Assembly: GCA_945902255.1 (NCBI GenBank)
Contig: CAMDMO010000018.1
Span: forward strand, 1-18,155
Direction: 5' to 3'
DNA from: Rickettsia typhi
Lineage (GTDB): Bacteria; Pseudomonadota; Alphaproteobacteria; Rickettsiales; UBA1997
DNA length: 18,155 nucleotides
The notes beneath the pieces are model-generated. The model had not been told where the DNA came from, ran no database searches, and saw only the letters and a program-made list of their open reading frames with translations. Position numbers and translations under genes: made by a program. Shown one piece after another: positions 1 to 7,658 of this stretch (position 1 is the first letter of the stretch; each line of letters begins with the position of its first letter).

Positions 1-398
1 GGATTGAAGCCGAGTTTTTTTACCTCGATTATGATTTGCGATTTGCCGGCATTGCCTTTGCTGGTAATGTGCTTTTTGATCGTCTTTACCGGAATGCCGA
101 GATAGGGGATTTTATTTTCTTCACACCAGCTTGTCAGGTAAGCTAAGAAGCCACCATAAGCATGTGCTGCATCAACGCCGATATGCCTTCTGACTTCTTC
201 AAAATAAACACGATCGATGCTGTTTGTGAGCTGATTGATTTCTTCCAGCCATTTCTTGAAACGAAGATAGCGCATGCCGCCGCCTTCGAATCTGCTTGGT
301 TTAAATTCAATTGTGCCACTGGTAATTTGATTTTCTGATTTGATTGCCCATCCGGTTTTTGTTCCGAGATCGAGAGCTAAAATTTTTTTGTTGTTCAT
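1..398 (-). CDS. RuvC-like Holliday junction resolvase, phage type (C-terminus cut by window edge)
   Basis: The visible 132 residues begin MNNKKILALDLGTKTGWA, the first strand of an RNase H-like fold with the first catalytic Asp at D10. A second acidic position follows in VYFEEV (E67/E68), then a basic KKHITSKGNAGK segment resembling the RuvC region that contacts DNA. The C-terminal catalytic acids would lie beyond base 1. Phage proteins of this family resolve branched replication or recombination intermediates. It is the last visible gene of the leftward replication operon, 84 bases downstream of the repeat-built ORF. No clear Shine-Dalgarno sequence precedes the ATG at 398, unlike most genes of this operon. 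The family call is firm; resolvase activity is inferred from the fold. Confidence 0.75.
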   Translation of the reverse strand, partial: MNNKKILALDLGTKTGWAIKSENQITSGTIEFKPSRFEGGGMRYLRFKKWLEEINQLTNSIDRVYFEEVRRHIGVDAAHAYGGFLAYLTSWCEENKIPYLGIPVKTIKKHITSKGNAGKSQIIIEVKKLGFN

Positions 399-467
399 GT
401 CTGTTTAAATTTTTTGTTGATAAAAGTGCAAAACTTGGGGAGGCGAAAAATCGATACCCCCAGTCCA

Positions 468-496
468 TACATGGAGGGTTATTTACCCTCCATGTA
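468..496. repeat. 12-bp perfect hairpin between the repeat array and the resolvase gene
   Basis: Arms TACATGGAGGGT (468-479) and ACCCTCCATGTA (485-496) are perfect complements around a 5-base loop. There is no T-tract on either side, so a Rho-independent terminator is unlikely. It covers the stop codon of the 483-797 ORF and lies next to the iterated array. It may be part of an origin, an operator, or an mRNA processing or stability hairpin ahead of the resolvase gene. Confidence 0.7.
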
Positions 497-797
497 ATGG
501 AGGTGGTGAAGTCTGGAAACTTGGAAACCTGCCACGAAAGCAAGAGGCAAGCAGGTTTAGCCAGTTGGAAACCTGAAATTTTTTTTGAAGAATTTTTGGA
601 AACTTGGAAACTTGGATATAATCAACAATTACAAGGCTTGCGAGATTTTTGCCTCTTTTCAAAATAACCAATTTTGGAGATTTTCTGGAAACTTGGCGGA
701 AACTTGCTTTAGCATTGGTTGCAGAGCGTTTTTTTGAAAACTTGGAAACCTGAGTCTGGAAAGCTGGAAACTTGATTTGGATTCTTGAATTTTTCAT
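483..797 (-). CDS. Small repeat-built ORF, translationally coupled to primase-helicase
   Basis: This 104-codon frame starts with an ATGA overlap at the primase stop (794-797) and is preceded by a strong GAGGAGGTG Shine-Dalgarno sequence 5 bases before the ATG, the same junction design used by other genes of this operon. The body reads through the TGGAAAC array, so the protein is rich in QVSKF- and FPSFQ-like peptides; several array clusters are read in the same frame. No domain is recognisable. It is either a real small basic protein, the remnant of a gene overrun by repeats, or a leader frame whose translation matters more than its product. The start signals are good; coding function is unproven. 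Confidence 0.4.
   Translation of the reverse strand: MKNSRIQIKFPAFQTQVSKFSKKRSATNAKASFRQVSRKSPKLVILKRGKNLASLVIVDYIQVSKFPKILQKKFQVSNWLNLLASCFRGRFPSFQTSPPPLHGG
513..774. repeat. Iteron-like array of TGGAAAC units
   Basis: The unit TGGAAAC, usually within TTGGAAACYTG, recurs at 514, 522, 566, 597, 605, 686, 743 and 765, with one-base variants at 697 (CGGAAAC), 735 (TGAAAAC) and 757 (TGGAAAG). Units occur in pairs with a period of 8 bases (11 at the 686/697 pair), and the pairs are separated by unrelated A+T-rich sequence. All units lie in the same orientation. The array sits between primase-helicase and resolvase genes, where an origin with iterons could be expected. Spacing is too irregular and units too short for CRISPR. 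An origin role is inferred from position. Confidence 0.8.
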
Positions 798-2914
798 GAG
801 CGCACCTCCTCATTTTGCAAAATCCAAACCGCAGGATTTTCAACAGGAAGAATGGCGCCGGTGTTTGAGCATTTATAATGAGTGGGCAATACTGGCTTTT
901 CAGCACCATCAATGGTTTTGAAGATCATGTCTTCAACGCACATGATGCCAAATTTTGAACTAACTTTTTGTAAGAAAAATTCCGACCAATTGCGGGTAAA
1001 TTTTATGTATCCTTTTGTGGATAAGACTGAAATTCGATCATTTATGGTAGTTTTACAGCCAAGCCCAGCCTGATTTTCAAATTGCTCGGCAAACTGATTT
1101 CCGGTGTATAATTTTCCTTTGAGAGCCTCATCGGCAATAAGCTGTAAAATAACATCGCCTTTACGAATCCTTTCTGCATCCAGCTTATGACCATAATCTT
1201 GCTGAATAAGTCTTTCAGAAAACGGATTTAACTCAGTCCATTTGCCATCAATTTTCTCAACGATTTTTTTTGGAATTGATGAGCCGTTTCGCAGTTCAAA
1301 ATAAAGATTAATTTTTGCTTCGTGTTCATTGGGGCGGTGCATTATTAGGCCGCTGGTGTAAAAACTTCTTAAACTTCCGGCGCCAGAAAATGCTTGAAAT
1401 GGATCGTCTTCAACATCCTTCTTTTTTATTTTTTTGGTGTGATGGCAGAGGATAATTCCAATGTCGGGATTGATCATTGAACGAAGTTTTCCTACGCGAT
1501 TTTGCAGGAAAAACAGCATCGCATTGTTATCGTTCTCACTGCCGCTTTCTGCTCCGCCATCAAAGACATTTCGAATTGGATCAATGCACACAATGTCAGG
1601 GGGAGAATCATCGCCAAAACAATTCCTAATCGTGTTGTAAGCCATCTCAACACCATGATCATTTAAAATGGTTTCAATTTGAGGTGTGGCGCAGAAATTT
1701 TTTAATCCGCGCTGAAGAATATCTTTTGGAATTTGCAGCTTTTTTATGCGCTCGCGCAAGTAGTGATAGCTGATCTCTGATTGCAGATAAAAAACTTTGA
1801 GTGGTTTCGGTGGTTTTAATCCTAAAAAACTTTCTCCTGCCGCGATATGAATCAGGAAATTAATTAAAAAATCACTTTTTCCCACTTTCGGTGCGCCGCC
1901 AATTAAAAGCATTCCGCGCGGTGTCAAAAATCTTGGCGAAATTAAATCATCCGGCATCGGGCTGTTATCGTTCCACAAATCATCGCCAAGATAGCGTGGG
2001 AATCTTTGCTCAAAACTTTTAGCGCTCTCAAAAAGTGAATTGATGTTAAAGCCTTCAGCGACAGCATCGAAAGCATCCCATTTGTGAGGCTTGTGTTTTG
2101 GTGGCGTTATCAGTGAAACGAATGAGGCAACTTTAAGCAGGTGTGCGGCAACTTTTTGACCATACTCAATTCCAGCTTCGTCATTGTCTGGCCAGATAAT
2201 TACTTCTTTTCCAACAAGCGGTGACCAATCAGTTTTATTGACCGGAGCATTTGCACCAAACATTGCGGTTGTTGCGGTTAGGCCGTAGGCAATCAAACTG
2301 TCAGCGGATTTTTCTCCTTCGACAAGAATGATTTTTTTGGCAGAAACAATTCCTGGAATATTGTAAAGCGGCCTTGGATCAGGTGATTTGGCTTTTCTGT
2401 TTTTTACATCCCAAACTCTGAATTCTTTTCCATCTTCAGTGTCATAGCGGTAAACGCAGGCAATCAGCTTATTGTTTTTATCAAAATAATCCCATTTTGC
2501 AGTTGGTTTTCCAAGATCGTCGGTAAAGTTGCGGCGGATATTTTTCTGCTGAATTTCCAAACTCAAAGGGCTTCCAAGCCATTCGCTAATCTCGATTAAG
2601 AGTTTGTTAAAATCTGATTTGTGATAACCTCTGACTTCTTCCCATAAAGCAAAAATATCGCCGCCTTGGTTTGTTGCAAAGTCAAACCAGTGACCTTGCT
2701 TTTCACCTTGCAGCTGAACGATTAAACTTTTCCCTGATTCACCTTTAGTGCTGCCAATATGAAAACAATTATTTTTGATGTGACCATTTGGCAAAAGATA
2801 AAATAAAACATCTTCAATTCTACTTAAGAGTCCTTGCCTTATCAGCTCAACATCAATTTTTATATTCTCATTTTGCTGATTATCTGCTTTGTTAAAATCT
2901 AGAGGTTTATTCAT
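794..2914 (-). CDS. Phage DNA primase-helicase fusion (TOPRIM plus RecA-like helicase)
   Basis: This 706-residue protein would prime and unwind DNA for element replication. An N-terminal region (about 35-115) has the WFDFATNQGGDIFAL pattern of primase zinc-binding domains but lacks the usual zinc cysteines. A TOPRIM domain follows (about 190-260) with VEGEKSADSL containing the catalytic Glu at 199 and WPDNDEAG containing D243 and D245. A RecA/RepA-type ATPase (about 310-540) shows Walker A GGAPKVGKS (339-347), Walker B DIVCIDP (440-446) and an ILCHHTKK motif (488-495). The start at 2914 is chosen over an in-frame start at 2959 because GGAGG lies 8 bases upstream and the ATGA overlaps the stop of the preceding nuclease gene. 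The C-terminal 150 residues may be a DNA-binding tail. Confidence 0.88.
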   Translation of the reverse strand: MNKPLDFNKADNQQNENIKIDVELIRQGLLSRIEDVLFYLLPNGHIKNNCFHIGSTKGESGKSLIVQLQGEKQGHWFDFATNQGGDIFALWEEVRGYHKSDFNKLLIEISEWLGSPLSLEIQQKNIRRNFTDDLGKPTAKWDYFDKNNKLIACVYRYDTEDGKEFRVWDVKNRKAKSPDPRPLYNIPGIVSAKKIILVEGEKSADSLIAYGLTATTAMFGANAPVNKTDWSPLVGKEVIIWPDNDEAGIEYGQKVAAHLLKVASFVSLITPPKHKPHKWDAFDAVAEGFNINSLFESAKSFEQRFPRYLGDDLWNDNSPMPDDLISPRFLTPRGMLLIGGAPKVGKSDFLINFLIHIAAGESFLGLKPPKPLKVFYLQSEISYHYLRERIKKLQIPKDILQRGLKNFCATPQIETILNDHGVEMAYNTIRNCFGDDSPPDIVCIDPIRNVFDGGAESGSENDNNAMLFFLQNRVGKLRSMINPDIGIILCHHTKKIKKKDVEDDPFQAFSGAGSLRSFYTSGLIMHRPNEHEAKINLYFELRNGSSIPKKIVEKIDGKWTELNPFSERLIQQDYGHKLDAERIRKGDVILQLIADEALKGKLYTGNQFAEQFENQAGLGCKTTINDRISVLSTKGYIKFTRNWSEFFLQKVSSKFGIMCVEDMIFKTIDGAEKPVLPTHYKCSNTGAILPVENPAVWILQNEEVRS

Positions 2915-3669
2915 ACATTCAACCTCCAGCAACGCTGCTGCCACGGACAGAATTTGCACTCAAAGTGCGTTGAATCTGTTGCGATTCGCGGAAGCAATTC
3001 GTGCGCTTCGGTGGCGCATAAAATTTGCACTGCTTTGTCGCTGGTTTTTTGTGCAAGCTCTTGATCAAACTCGATTAGCTCAAAATGAATTTCGGCGGTG
3101 TCTTTGTTTATCGCAGTAAAGAGTGCGGGATTTTTACAAATGCCAACAATTGAGTTTTCCATGTAAGCCTGGTAGATTGCAACTTGTGCTGCGTAGATTG
3201 GCTTTGAAACAGAAAGACCTTTTTTAACTAAATCTTTCCACGATTTATCATTAAGTGATTTGCATTCCCAGAGCATTGGAAATTTGAAATCTAAATCTTC
3301 GGGAGCAGCAATAATAACGCCGTCAATATGACCTTTAACTTTGCCGCCGGCGACAGCAAATCCAAATTGATTTCCGTTTTGTTTTTGAGTGATGAGATTT
3401 ATGCCCGCAAGCCTCAACCACTTAATCATCAGCTCTTCAAAGACATGACCAGCCTGAAAAATTTTTAAAGTTCTGCTGGTGAAATTTTGATCTTCATCTT
3501 TTGGCGTGTCGGTATATTCAAACTGCAAAGCACGATTGCATGAAACGCCAAGACGCGATGCGCCAAGATAATCTCTAGAGGTTTGTTTTGAATGTTCTGC
3601 TGTTAGTGCTTTGTCGATCAGCAGATTTATTTTTTCTGAAATTTTTGGTCGGTGATTAAAATCTAGCAT
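2911..3669 (-). CDS. PD-(D/E)XK exonuclease, Cas4/RecB-like, with Fe-S-type cysteines
   Basis: This 252-residue protein has the nuclease core GHIDG (D116), LWECKS (E135 and K137) and AAQVAIYQ (Q162), the order seen in RecB-family nucleases. Four cysteines, one N-terminal (C44) and three C-terminal in ECKFCPWQQRC (C238, C241, C247), match the split [4Fe-4S] ligand arrangement of Cas4, AddB and related phage exonucleases. It probably resects DNA ends during recombination. GGAGG lies 4 bases before the ATG, the start overlaps the upstream gene by 7 bases, and the stop overlaps primase-helicase by 4. No cas1, cas2 or CRISPR array is present, so the context is phage recombination, not CRISPR adaptation. 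Confidence 0.83.
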   Translation of the reverse strand: MLDFNHRPKISEKINLLIDKALTAEHSKQTSRDYLGASRLGVSCNRALQFEYTDTPKDEDQNFTSRTLKIFQAGHVFEELMIKWLRLAGINLITQKQNGNQFGFAVAGGKVKGHIDGVIIAAPEDLDFKFPMLWECKSLNDKSWKDLVKKGLSVSKPIYAAQVAIYQAYMENSIVGICKNPALFTAINKDTAEIHFELIEFDQELAQKTSDKAVQILCATEAHELLPRIATDSTHFECKFCPWQQRCWRLNV

Positions 3670-4028
3670 GGCACCTCCAACATTTCTGTTTCAGATTCTT
3701 TGCCTTGCATAAAGTCGAAATAAGCACTTAAGCAAACTTCAATTAAACACAAAACTTCTTCTCTTGAATAACTTGAGAGTGGACGATCCATGCCAATTTC
3801 CGTCACATATTCGCCAAGCGGTTTTAGTGCAGATTCAATGGCTTCTTTTTCATTTTTGGTTAAGTCGATCATATTATTTTCTTTGTAAATTTTGCTAAAA
3901 ATTTCCTGACAATTCATCGAGCAGAAATACTTACGTCTCTTGCGGTTAGCGGCATGACTTGCTCGAAGTGCTGGTGGAATAAAACCAAAACCGCTGGCTT
4001 CTCTTTTACAGACTGAGCAGATTTTCAT
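3663..4028 (-). CDS. DUF6511-type zinc-ribbon protein of unknown function
   Basis: This 121-residue protein opens with a probable zinc site, CSVC (C4, C7) and CSMNC (C36, C40), separated by a basic segment ANRKRRKYF. A second half, MIDLTKNEKEAIESALKPLGEYVTEIG followed by an EVLCLIEVCLSAYFDFM helix, matches what I recall of DUF6511, a small family in alphaproteobacterial prophages. The role is unknown; a DNA or protein adaptor for the neighbouring helicase and nuclease is possible. It overlaps the upstream helicase gene by 4 bases (ATGA) and the downstream nuclease gene by 7. GGGAGGT precedes the ATG by 5 bases, giving a secure start. Confidence 0.75.
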   Translation of the reverse strand: MKICSVCKREASGFGFIPPALRASHAANRKRRKYFCSMNCQEIFSKIYKENNMIDLTKNEKEAIESALKPLGEYVTEIGMDRPLSSYSREEVLCLIEVCLSAYFDFMQGKESETEMLEVPC

Positions 4029-5731
4029 GAGTTACCTCCCATGGCACTTACAACGTGTCTCGTGGCATCAGCTTCGAATAGAAGCTTTTGGATGGAGGAT
4101 TTGTTGAAGTAGAATTTGAGTAGATTGGCAGCCTTGTATTTGGTGATGCTGTAATCATTGCGGTAAGCTGAAGGCAGGCAATGAAGTTGCCTTGTTGAGG
4201 CAGTTTGTTTTAACCAACTTTTTGATTTGTGAGCGCTGTCAGCAGTTTCGTTTTCGTTTAAGAAATCATCAGCGCCAGCGAGGCAAATTTCTTGTGATCC
4301 GGTGCTTAAAATTTTAATTCCAAACTCAGTTCCACCGACGCAGTACCAATGATCGTTTAAGAAAAAGATTCCGGAAAAAGCATTAAAACCTGATGCCATA
4401 AAAGCCGCGCCATCACCAAAAATATCGCACCATTCGAAGTTTGATCTCTGAGTTAGCAAATCAATTTCCGACATGACGAATCCTGATAATTCGCCTTTTG
4501 ATGAATCAGCTTCTGCTTTTTCAAATTCGTAATCGCAAATCGGACAGCTATTTGATGCTGATGGAACAAGCATCGAACATGATGGGCATTCTTTTTGAAA
4601 TCGGACTTCAGCTTTTTTCTTTGGTTGCTTTGCCTTTTCAAGATCAACATCCACATCAAGCGAGCCGTGAATTAAGCTCGAAGTTCCAAAATCAAGAACA
4701 ACGCAATCTTTTTTGATAACATTTGGATAGAGCTCGGTATCAACTACGCGAAGCCCACGCCCAATCATCTGAATCATGGTTGATTTAAATGAGCTTGGAC
4801 GAAGTAAAACAACGCAGGAAGTTGGTTGGTAATCCCAGCCTTCCGTAAGCACAGCGACATTGACGATTACTTGTGCATTACCTTGTTCAAATTCAGCTAA
4901 AACATTTTTCCTTTCTGACTCTGATAAATCACCGCTGATAAAAACTGTTTTGATTCCGTGAGCATTAAAAACTTCCGCAACTGATTTGGCGTGAGCGACA
5001 GTTGAACAAAAAATCACAGTTTTACGATTACCTGCAAGCTCTTGCCATTTGGCAAAAACTTCTTCGGTGATCGGCAATTTATTCATGATTTTTTCAACTG
5101 CTGCCATGTCGAAATCGCCGGCAGTTTTTTTGACATTTTTCAGCTCGCTTTGAGTTCCAACATCAATGATGTAAGTTCGTGGACGAACCAAATGACCGGA
5201 TGCAACCAACTCAGAAATTTTAATCTGATCTGCAACATTGGAAAAAATATCACCAAGGTCTTTTTTATCGCCGCGACTTGGTGTGGCAGTCACGCCGTAA
5301 ATCAGAACTGACGGATTTTTTTCTTTCACTTCATTGATGATGTTGCGATAGCTCGGTGAAACGCAGTGGTGTCCCTCATCAATTGCCAAAATATCAATTG
5401 CTGGAATCAGACTTAAATTTTCTCTGCGCGATAAGGTTTGCACCATCGCGAAGACCGCCTGACCAGCAAATGATTTGGTTTTAGCATCAAAAACAGAAGT
5501 GCTAATTCTTGGATTGATGCGCAAAAATTTTCTAAGATTTTGTGAAGTTAATTCGTCACGATGAGCAAGAATTAAGGCTTTATTATCCGCACAAAGAAGC
5601 TCGCCAACAACAGCAGAAAACATAAGTGTTTTTCCTGCTCCAGTTGGCGCGATGCCAAGAGTATTACCGTGCTGCTTTAGCGCGGTAACACTCTTTTCTA
5701 CGAACTCCTTTTGTCTTTTGCGAAGTATCAT
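4025..5731 (-). CDS. SF2 DEAD/DEAH-box helicase with C-terminal zinc motif
   Basis: The 568-residue protein carries superfamily 2 helicase motifs in order: APTGAGKT (28-35), LAIDEGHH with a DEGH box (118-121), TATPSR (148-153), FCSTVAHAKS (241-250), EGWD (297-300) and QMIGRGLR (321-328). A zinc-binding CPSC/CPIC pair (C382, C385, C396, C399) follows. The last 170 residues are unrecognised and rich in aromatic residues. It resembles phage and RadD-like helicases that remodel forks or recombination intermediates. It lies 12 bases downstream of the SSB-like gene and overlaps the DUF6511 gene by 4. The Shine-Dalgarno sequence is weak (AGAAG), so coupling to upstream translation is likely. Confidence 0.9.
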   Translation of the reverse strand: MILRKRQKEFVEKSVTALKQHGNTLGIAPTGAGKTLMFSAVVGELLCADNKALILAHRDELTSQNLRKFLRINPRISTSVFDAKTKSFAGQAVFAMVQTLSRRENLSLIPAIDILAIDEGHHCVSPSYRNIINEVKEKNPSVLIYGVTATPSRGDKKDLGDIFSNVADQIKISELVASGHLVRPRTYIIDVGTQSELKNVKKTAGDFDMAAVEKIMNKLPITEEVFAKWQELAGNRKTVIFCSTVAHAKSVAEVFNAHGIKTVFISGDLSESERKNVLAEFEQGNAQVIVNVAVLTEGWDYQPTSCVVLLRPSSFKSTMIQMIGRGLRVVDTELYPNVIKKDCVVLDFGTSSLIHGSLDVDVDLEKAKQPKKKAEVRFQKECPSCSMLVPSASNSCPICDYEFEKAEADSSKGELSGFVMSEIDLLTQRSNFEWCDIFGDGAAFMASGFNAFSGIFFLNDHWYCVGGTEFGIKILSTGSQEICLAGADDFLNENETADSAHKSKSWLKQTASTRQLHCLPSAYRNDYSITKYKAANLLKFYFNKSSIQKLLFEADATRHVVSAMGGNS

Positions 5732-5743
5732 GGCTTCTTTTGG

Positions 5744-6319
5744 TTATCTAGCCCAAGCAGGACGATTCTTTGCAGACGCTTCCGCAGCAGGAGAGTTTTG
5801 AGTTTTTACCGCTGGAGCATTAATTCCCATCAAGCTCTTATAATCCTTGTTGTCAGGAGTTATCGCAAAACGGATTTCATTTTTGAGTTCCTCGTTTTGA
5901 TCTTTTTTGGTGGTAATCTTTGCCACAAATTCGATACCATCTAAATCACCAATGCCGTTGATTTTTCTGGCACTTTGCGCAGCTGGTGAGTTATCACTTT
6001 CAGAAAAACCGCGTGCAGAATTTAGAATCGCCTTGATGAAAGACCTTCCCATATTTCCCCATTCCGGTCCTTTGTTGCTGTGAAGACCGAGGATTCCCCA
6101 AACTTTTCGTTTGGCGTATTCGCCTTCAAGAATTATGAATTCGCAGGAAAGATAGATTGAACCAGTTGCATCATTTTTTGTTGCATAACCGCCAACCCAT
6201 CCTTGGTTTGGATCGTCATAGCCGCCTGGCTTGATTGACATTCTGACTTTGGCCAGAGTGTTGTTTGGAATAAGATCAAAACTTGATTGGTTTTCGCTGT
6301 TGTTAAAATCCATAGACAT
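5744..6319 (-). CDS. Conserved phage protein, possible single-strand-binding partner
   Basis: This 191-residue protein begins MSMDFNNSENQ and is placed between the Sak4-like ATPase and the helicase. No textbook motif is visible, but it has a glycine/tryptophan-rich segment (GGYDDPNQGWVGGYATKND), a beta-rich middle (EYAKRKVWGILGLHS), an FIKAILNSARG helix, and a low-complexity proline/alanine-rich tail ending NRPAWAR. It resembles proteins next to phage recombinases that are often left hypothetical or grouped near DUF669. The order of a Sak4-like ATPase beside a single-strand-binding protein is common in phages, so an SSB-like role is inferred from position; the acidic tip typical of bacterial SSB is absent. 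AAGGAG lies 5 bases before the ATG. Confidence 0.5.
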   Translation of the reverse strand: MSMDFNNSENQSSFDLIPNNTLAKVRMSIKPGGYDDPNQGWVGGYATKNDATGSIYLSCEFIILEGEYAKRKVWGILGLHSNKGPEWGNMGRSFIKAILNSARGFSESDNSPAAQSARKINGIGDLDGIEFVAKITTKKDQNEELKNEIRFAITPDNKDYKSLMGINAPAVKTQNSPAAEASAKNRPAWAR

Positions 6320-6337
6320 AAAATCTCCTTGTTGTTT

Positions 6338-7177
6338 TTAGTTATTATTAAAAATTAGTTGTTCTTTGATTGGCTTGGCTTCAGACCTAATTTTCTCCAT
6401 CAGATTGCCGAGGTGAGGCTCTTCAATTGCATCGAGTCTTCTTGAGCGATCTTTAGCTGGATAATTAAACTGATTGATGGTGTGACAGATGAATGCACGA
6501 TAAGATTGCTCTTTGTCTTCTGGCTGAATTTCTGCCATGGTGATCACTTGATCGACAATTCCTGGAAGCTCTAAACCAGTTTTACTGCCTTCGATTTGCG
6601 GCTGATAATATTTGCGATTAAAGTCATCAAGTTTTTCATCCAAGATGCCGACAAACCAAATATTCTTACTGCGCGTATGCTGAAGGTGAGTTAACCAAGA
6701 GATCATCTCGCGACCATGCAAACCATAAGCTCCACGAGTATCAGGCTTTCCCGATTTTTCACTGAATGCTTCTGGTTGACCTTGGCAATATCCAAAACAC
6801 AAACGACCGGCGACTGTTATACTGTCGATGAAGATGGTCTCGTATTTGTCGAGGAAGGAAGGATCGCCATATTTTTGACAAACCTCGTCAAAGTGGCGCT
6901 GACTAAACTTTTGATCAGGACGAAGAGCGCGATTTGGTCCGCCAATAAAAACTGCAAAGTCGCAACATTCCTGCCAAGTTTTCGGTCGGATTGTATCACC
7001 TTGCCAGCCTTCAACGGCGAGATCTCCAGCTTCAAGATCAAAAAATAAAGTGGTTTTTGGATTAAGAGTCCAAAGCAAACTAGTTTTTCCAATTCCCGAT
7101 TTACCGAAGATGCAACCCTTAATTCCTCTAGTTTCTTTTAAGCGCTCATCCGCGCTGATGATTGGTAGATTACTCAT
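6338..7177 (-). CDS. AAA_24 phage nucleotide-binding protein, Sak4-like recombinase candidate
   Basis: This 279-residue ATPase has Walker A GKSGIGKTS (25-33) and Walker B YETIFIDS (112-119) in a RecA-like core, with the GLELPGIVDQVITM segment typical of the phage AAA_24 group. Members related to Sak4 act as single-strand annealing or strand-exchange proteins together with a cognate SSB. Here the next gene downstream is an SSB-like candidate and a Cas4-like exonuclease is in the same operon, which fits a recombination module. The start is secure: AAGGAGGT lies 4 bases upstream and the gene overlaps its upstream neighbour by 8 bases. The last 35 residues are basic and of unknown role. Confidence 0.75.
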   Translation of the reverse strand: MSNLPIISADERLKETRGIKGCIFGKSGIGKTSLLWTLNPKTTLFFDLEAGDLAVEGWQGDTIRPKTWQECCDFAVFIGGPNRALRPDQKFSQRHFDEVCQKYGDPSFLDKYETIFIDSITVAGRLCFGYCQGQPEAFSEKSGKPDTRGAYGLHGREMISWLTHLQHTRSKNIWFVGILDEKLDDFNRKYYQPQIEGSKTGLELPGIVDQVITMAEIQPEDKEQSYRAFICHTINQFNYPAKDRSRRLDAIEEPHLGNLMEKIRSEAKPIKEQLIFNNN

Positions 7178-7658
7178 TTCTACCTCCTTCAGCTAAAGGC
7201 TGAATCTTAAAAGTTTCTGCGCCAGTTTTTAAGACTCGCGCTGGCTTAAAGATATTTTTGATATGCTCTGGCCATGCGGTGTATTTGGTTTCAGAGATTT
7301 TGTAGGAGCTTTCAACATATTCGTCAGGGTTGTCGCCATGCTTTCTGATTGCGATGACAACATCTTTCAATCTGTCCTGATTCCATTCGACTTTTTTGGC
7401 CAGAACAGAAGTAATCCTAAAACCACCATCTGCGAAGTGGACTGTGCCACTATCCTTGGAATCAATTTTGCGAAGGTTGGAAGCAATGTCGCGATATTTA
7501 AGCGCAATGCTGTTATCTAACCATTCCTTAAGCATTTTAGCTCTTTGCAGATGCTGCAATGCTTGTTCTTGCAGCGACAATAATTCTTCAGGAGGTAGTT
7601 TTGATAAAGTTCCAACTGGAATATTTGGAACTTGTAATAAAGTAATTTTATCTGTCAT
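7170..7658 (-). CDS. Conserved alphaproteobacterial prophage protein of unknown function
   Basis: This 162-residue protein starts with a hydrophilic LSKLPPEELLSLQEQALQHLQRAKMLKEWLDNSIALKYRDIA helical segment (about 18-60) that could form a coiled coil, followed by DSGTVHFADGGFRITSVLAKKVEWNQDRL and a KYTAWPEHIKNIFKPARVLKTG motif. I have seen this layout in alphaproteobacterial prophage proteins without a known function. It sits directly upstream of the Sak4-like ATPase, so a role in early replication or recombination is likely. GGAGGT lies 5 bases before the ATG and the start overlaps the upstream gene by 11 bases, giving a secure start. Confidence 0.6.
   Translation of the reverse strand: MTDKITLLQVPNIPVGTLSKLPPEELLSLQEQALQHLQRAKMLKEWLDNSIALKYRDIASNLRKIDSKDSGTVHFADGGFRITSVLAKKVEWNQDRLKDVVIAIRKHGDNPDEYVESSYKISETKYTAWPEHIKNIFKPARVLKTGAETFKIQPLAEGGRNE

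Noticed and set aside
513..774. CRISPR-like array
   Set aside because: Units are about 7-11 bases with irregular spacing and no uniform spacers; no cas1 or cas2 is present. The Cas4-like nuclease belongs to the phage recombination operon.
2911..3669. CRISPR adaptation Cas4
   Set aside because: Sequence features fit Cas4-like nucleases, but neighbours are phage helicase and primase genes with overlapping starts.
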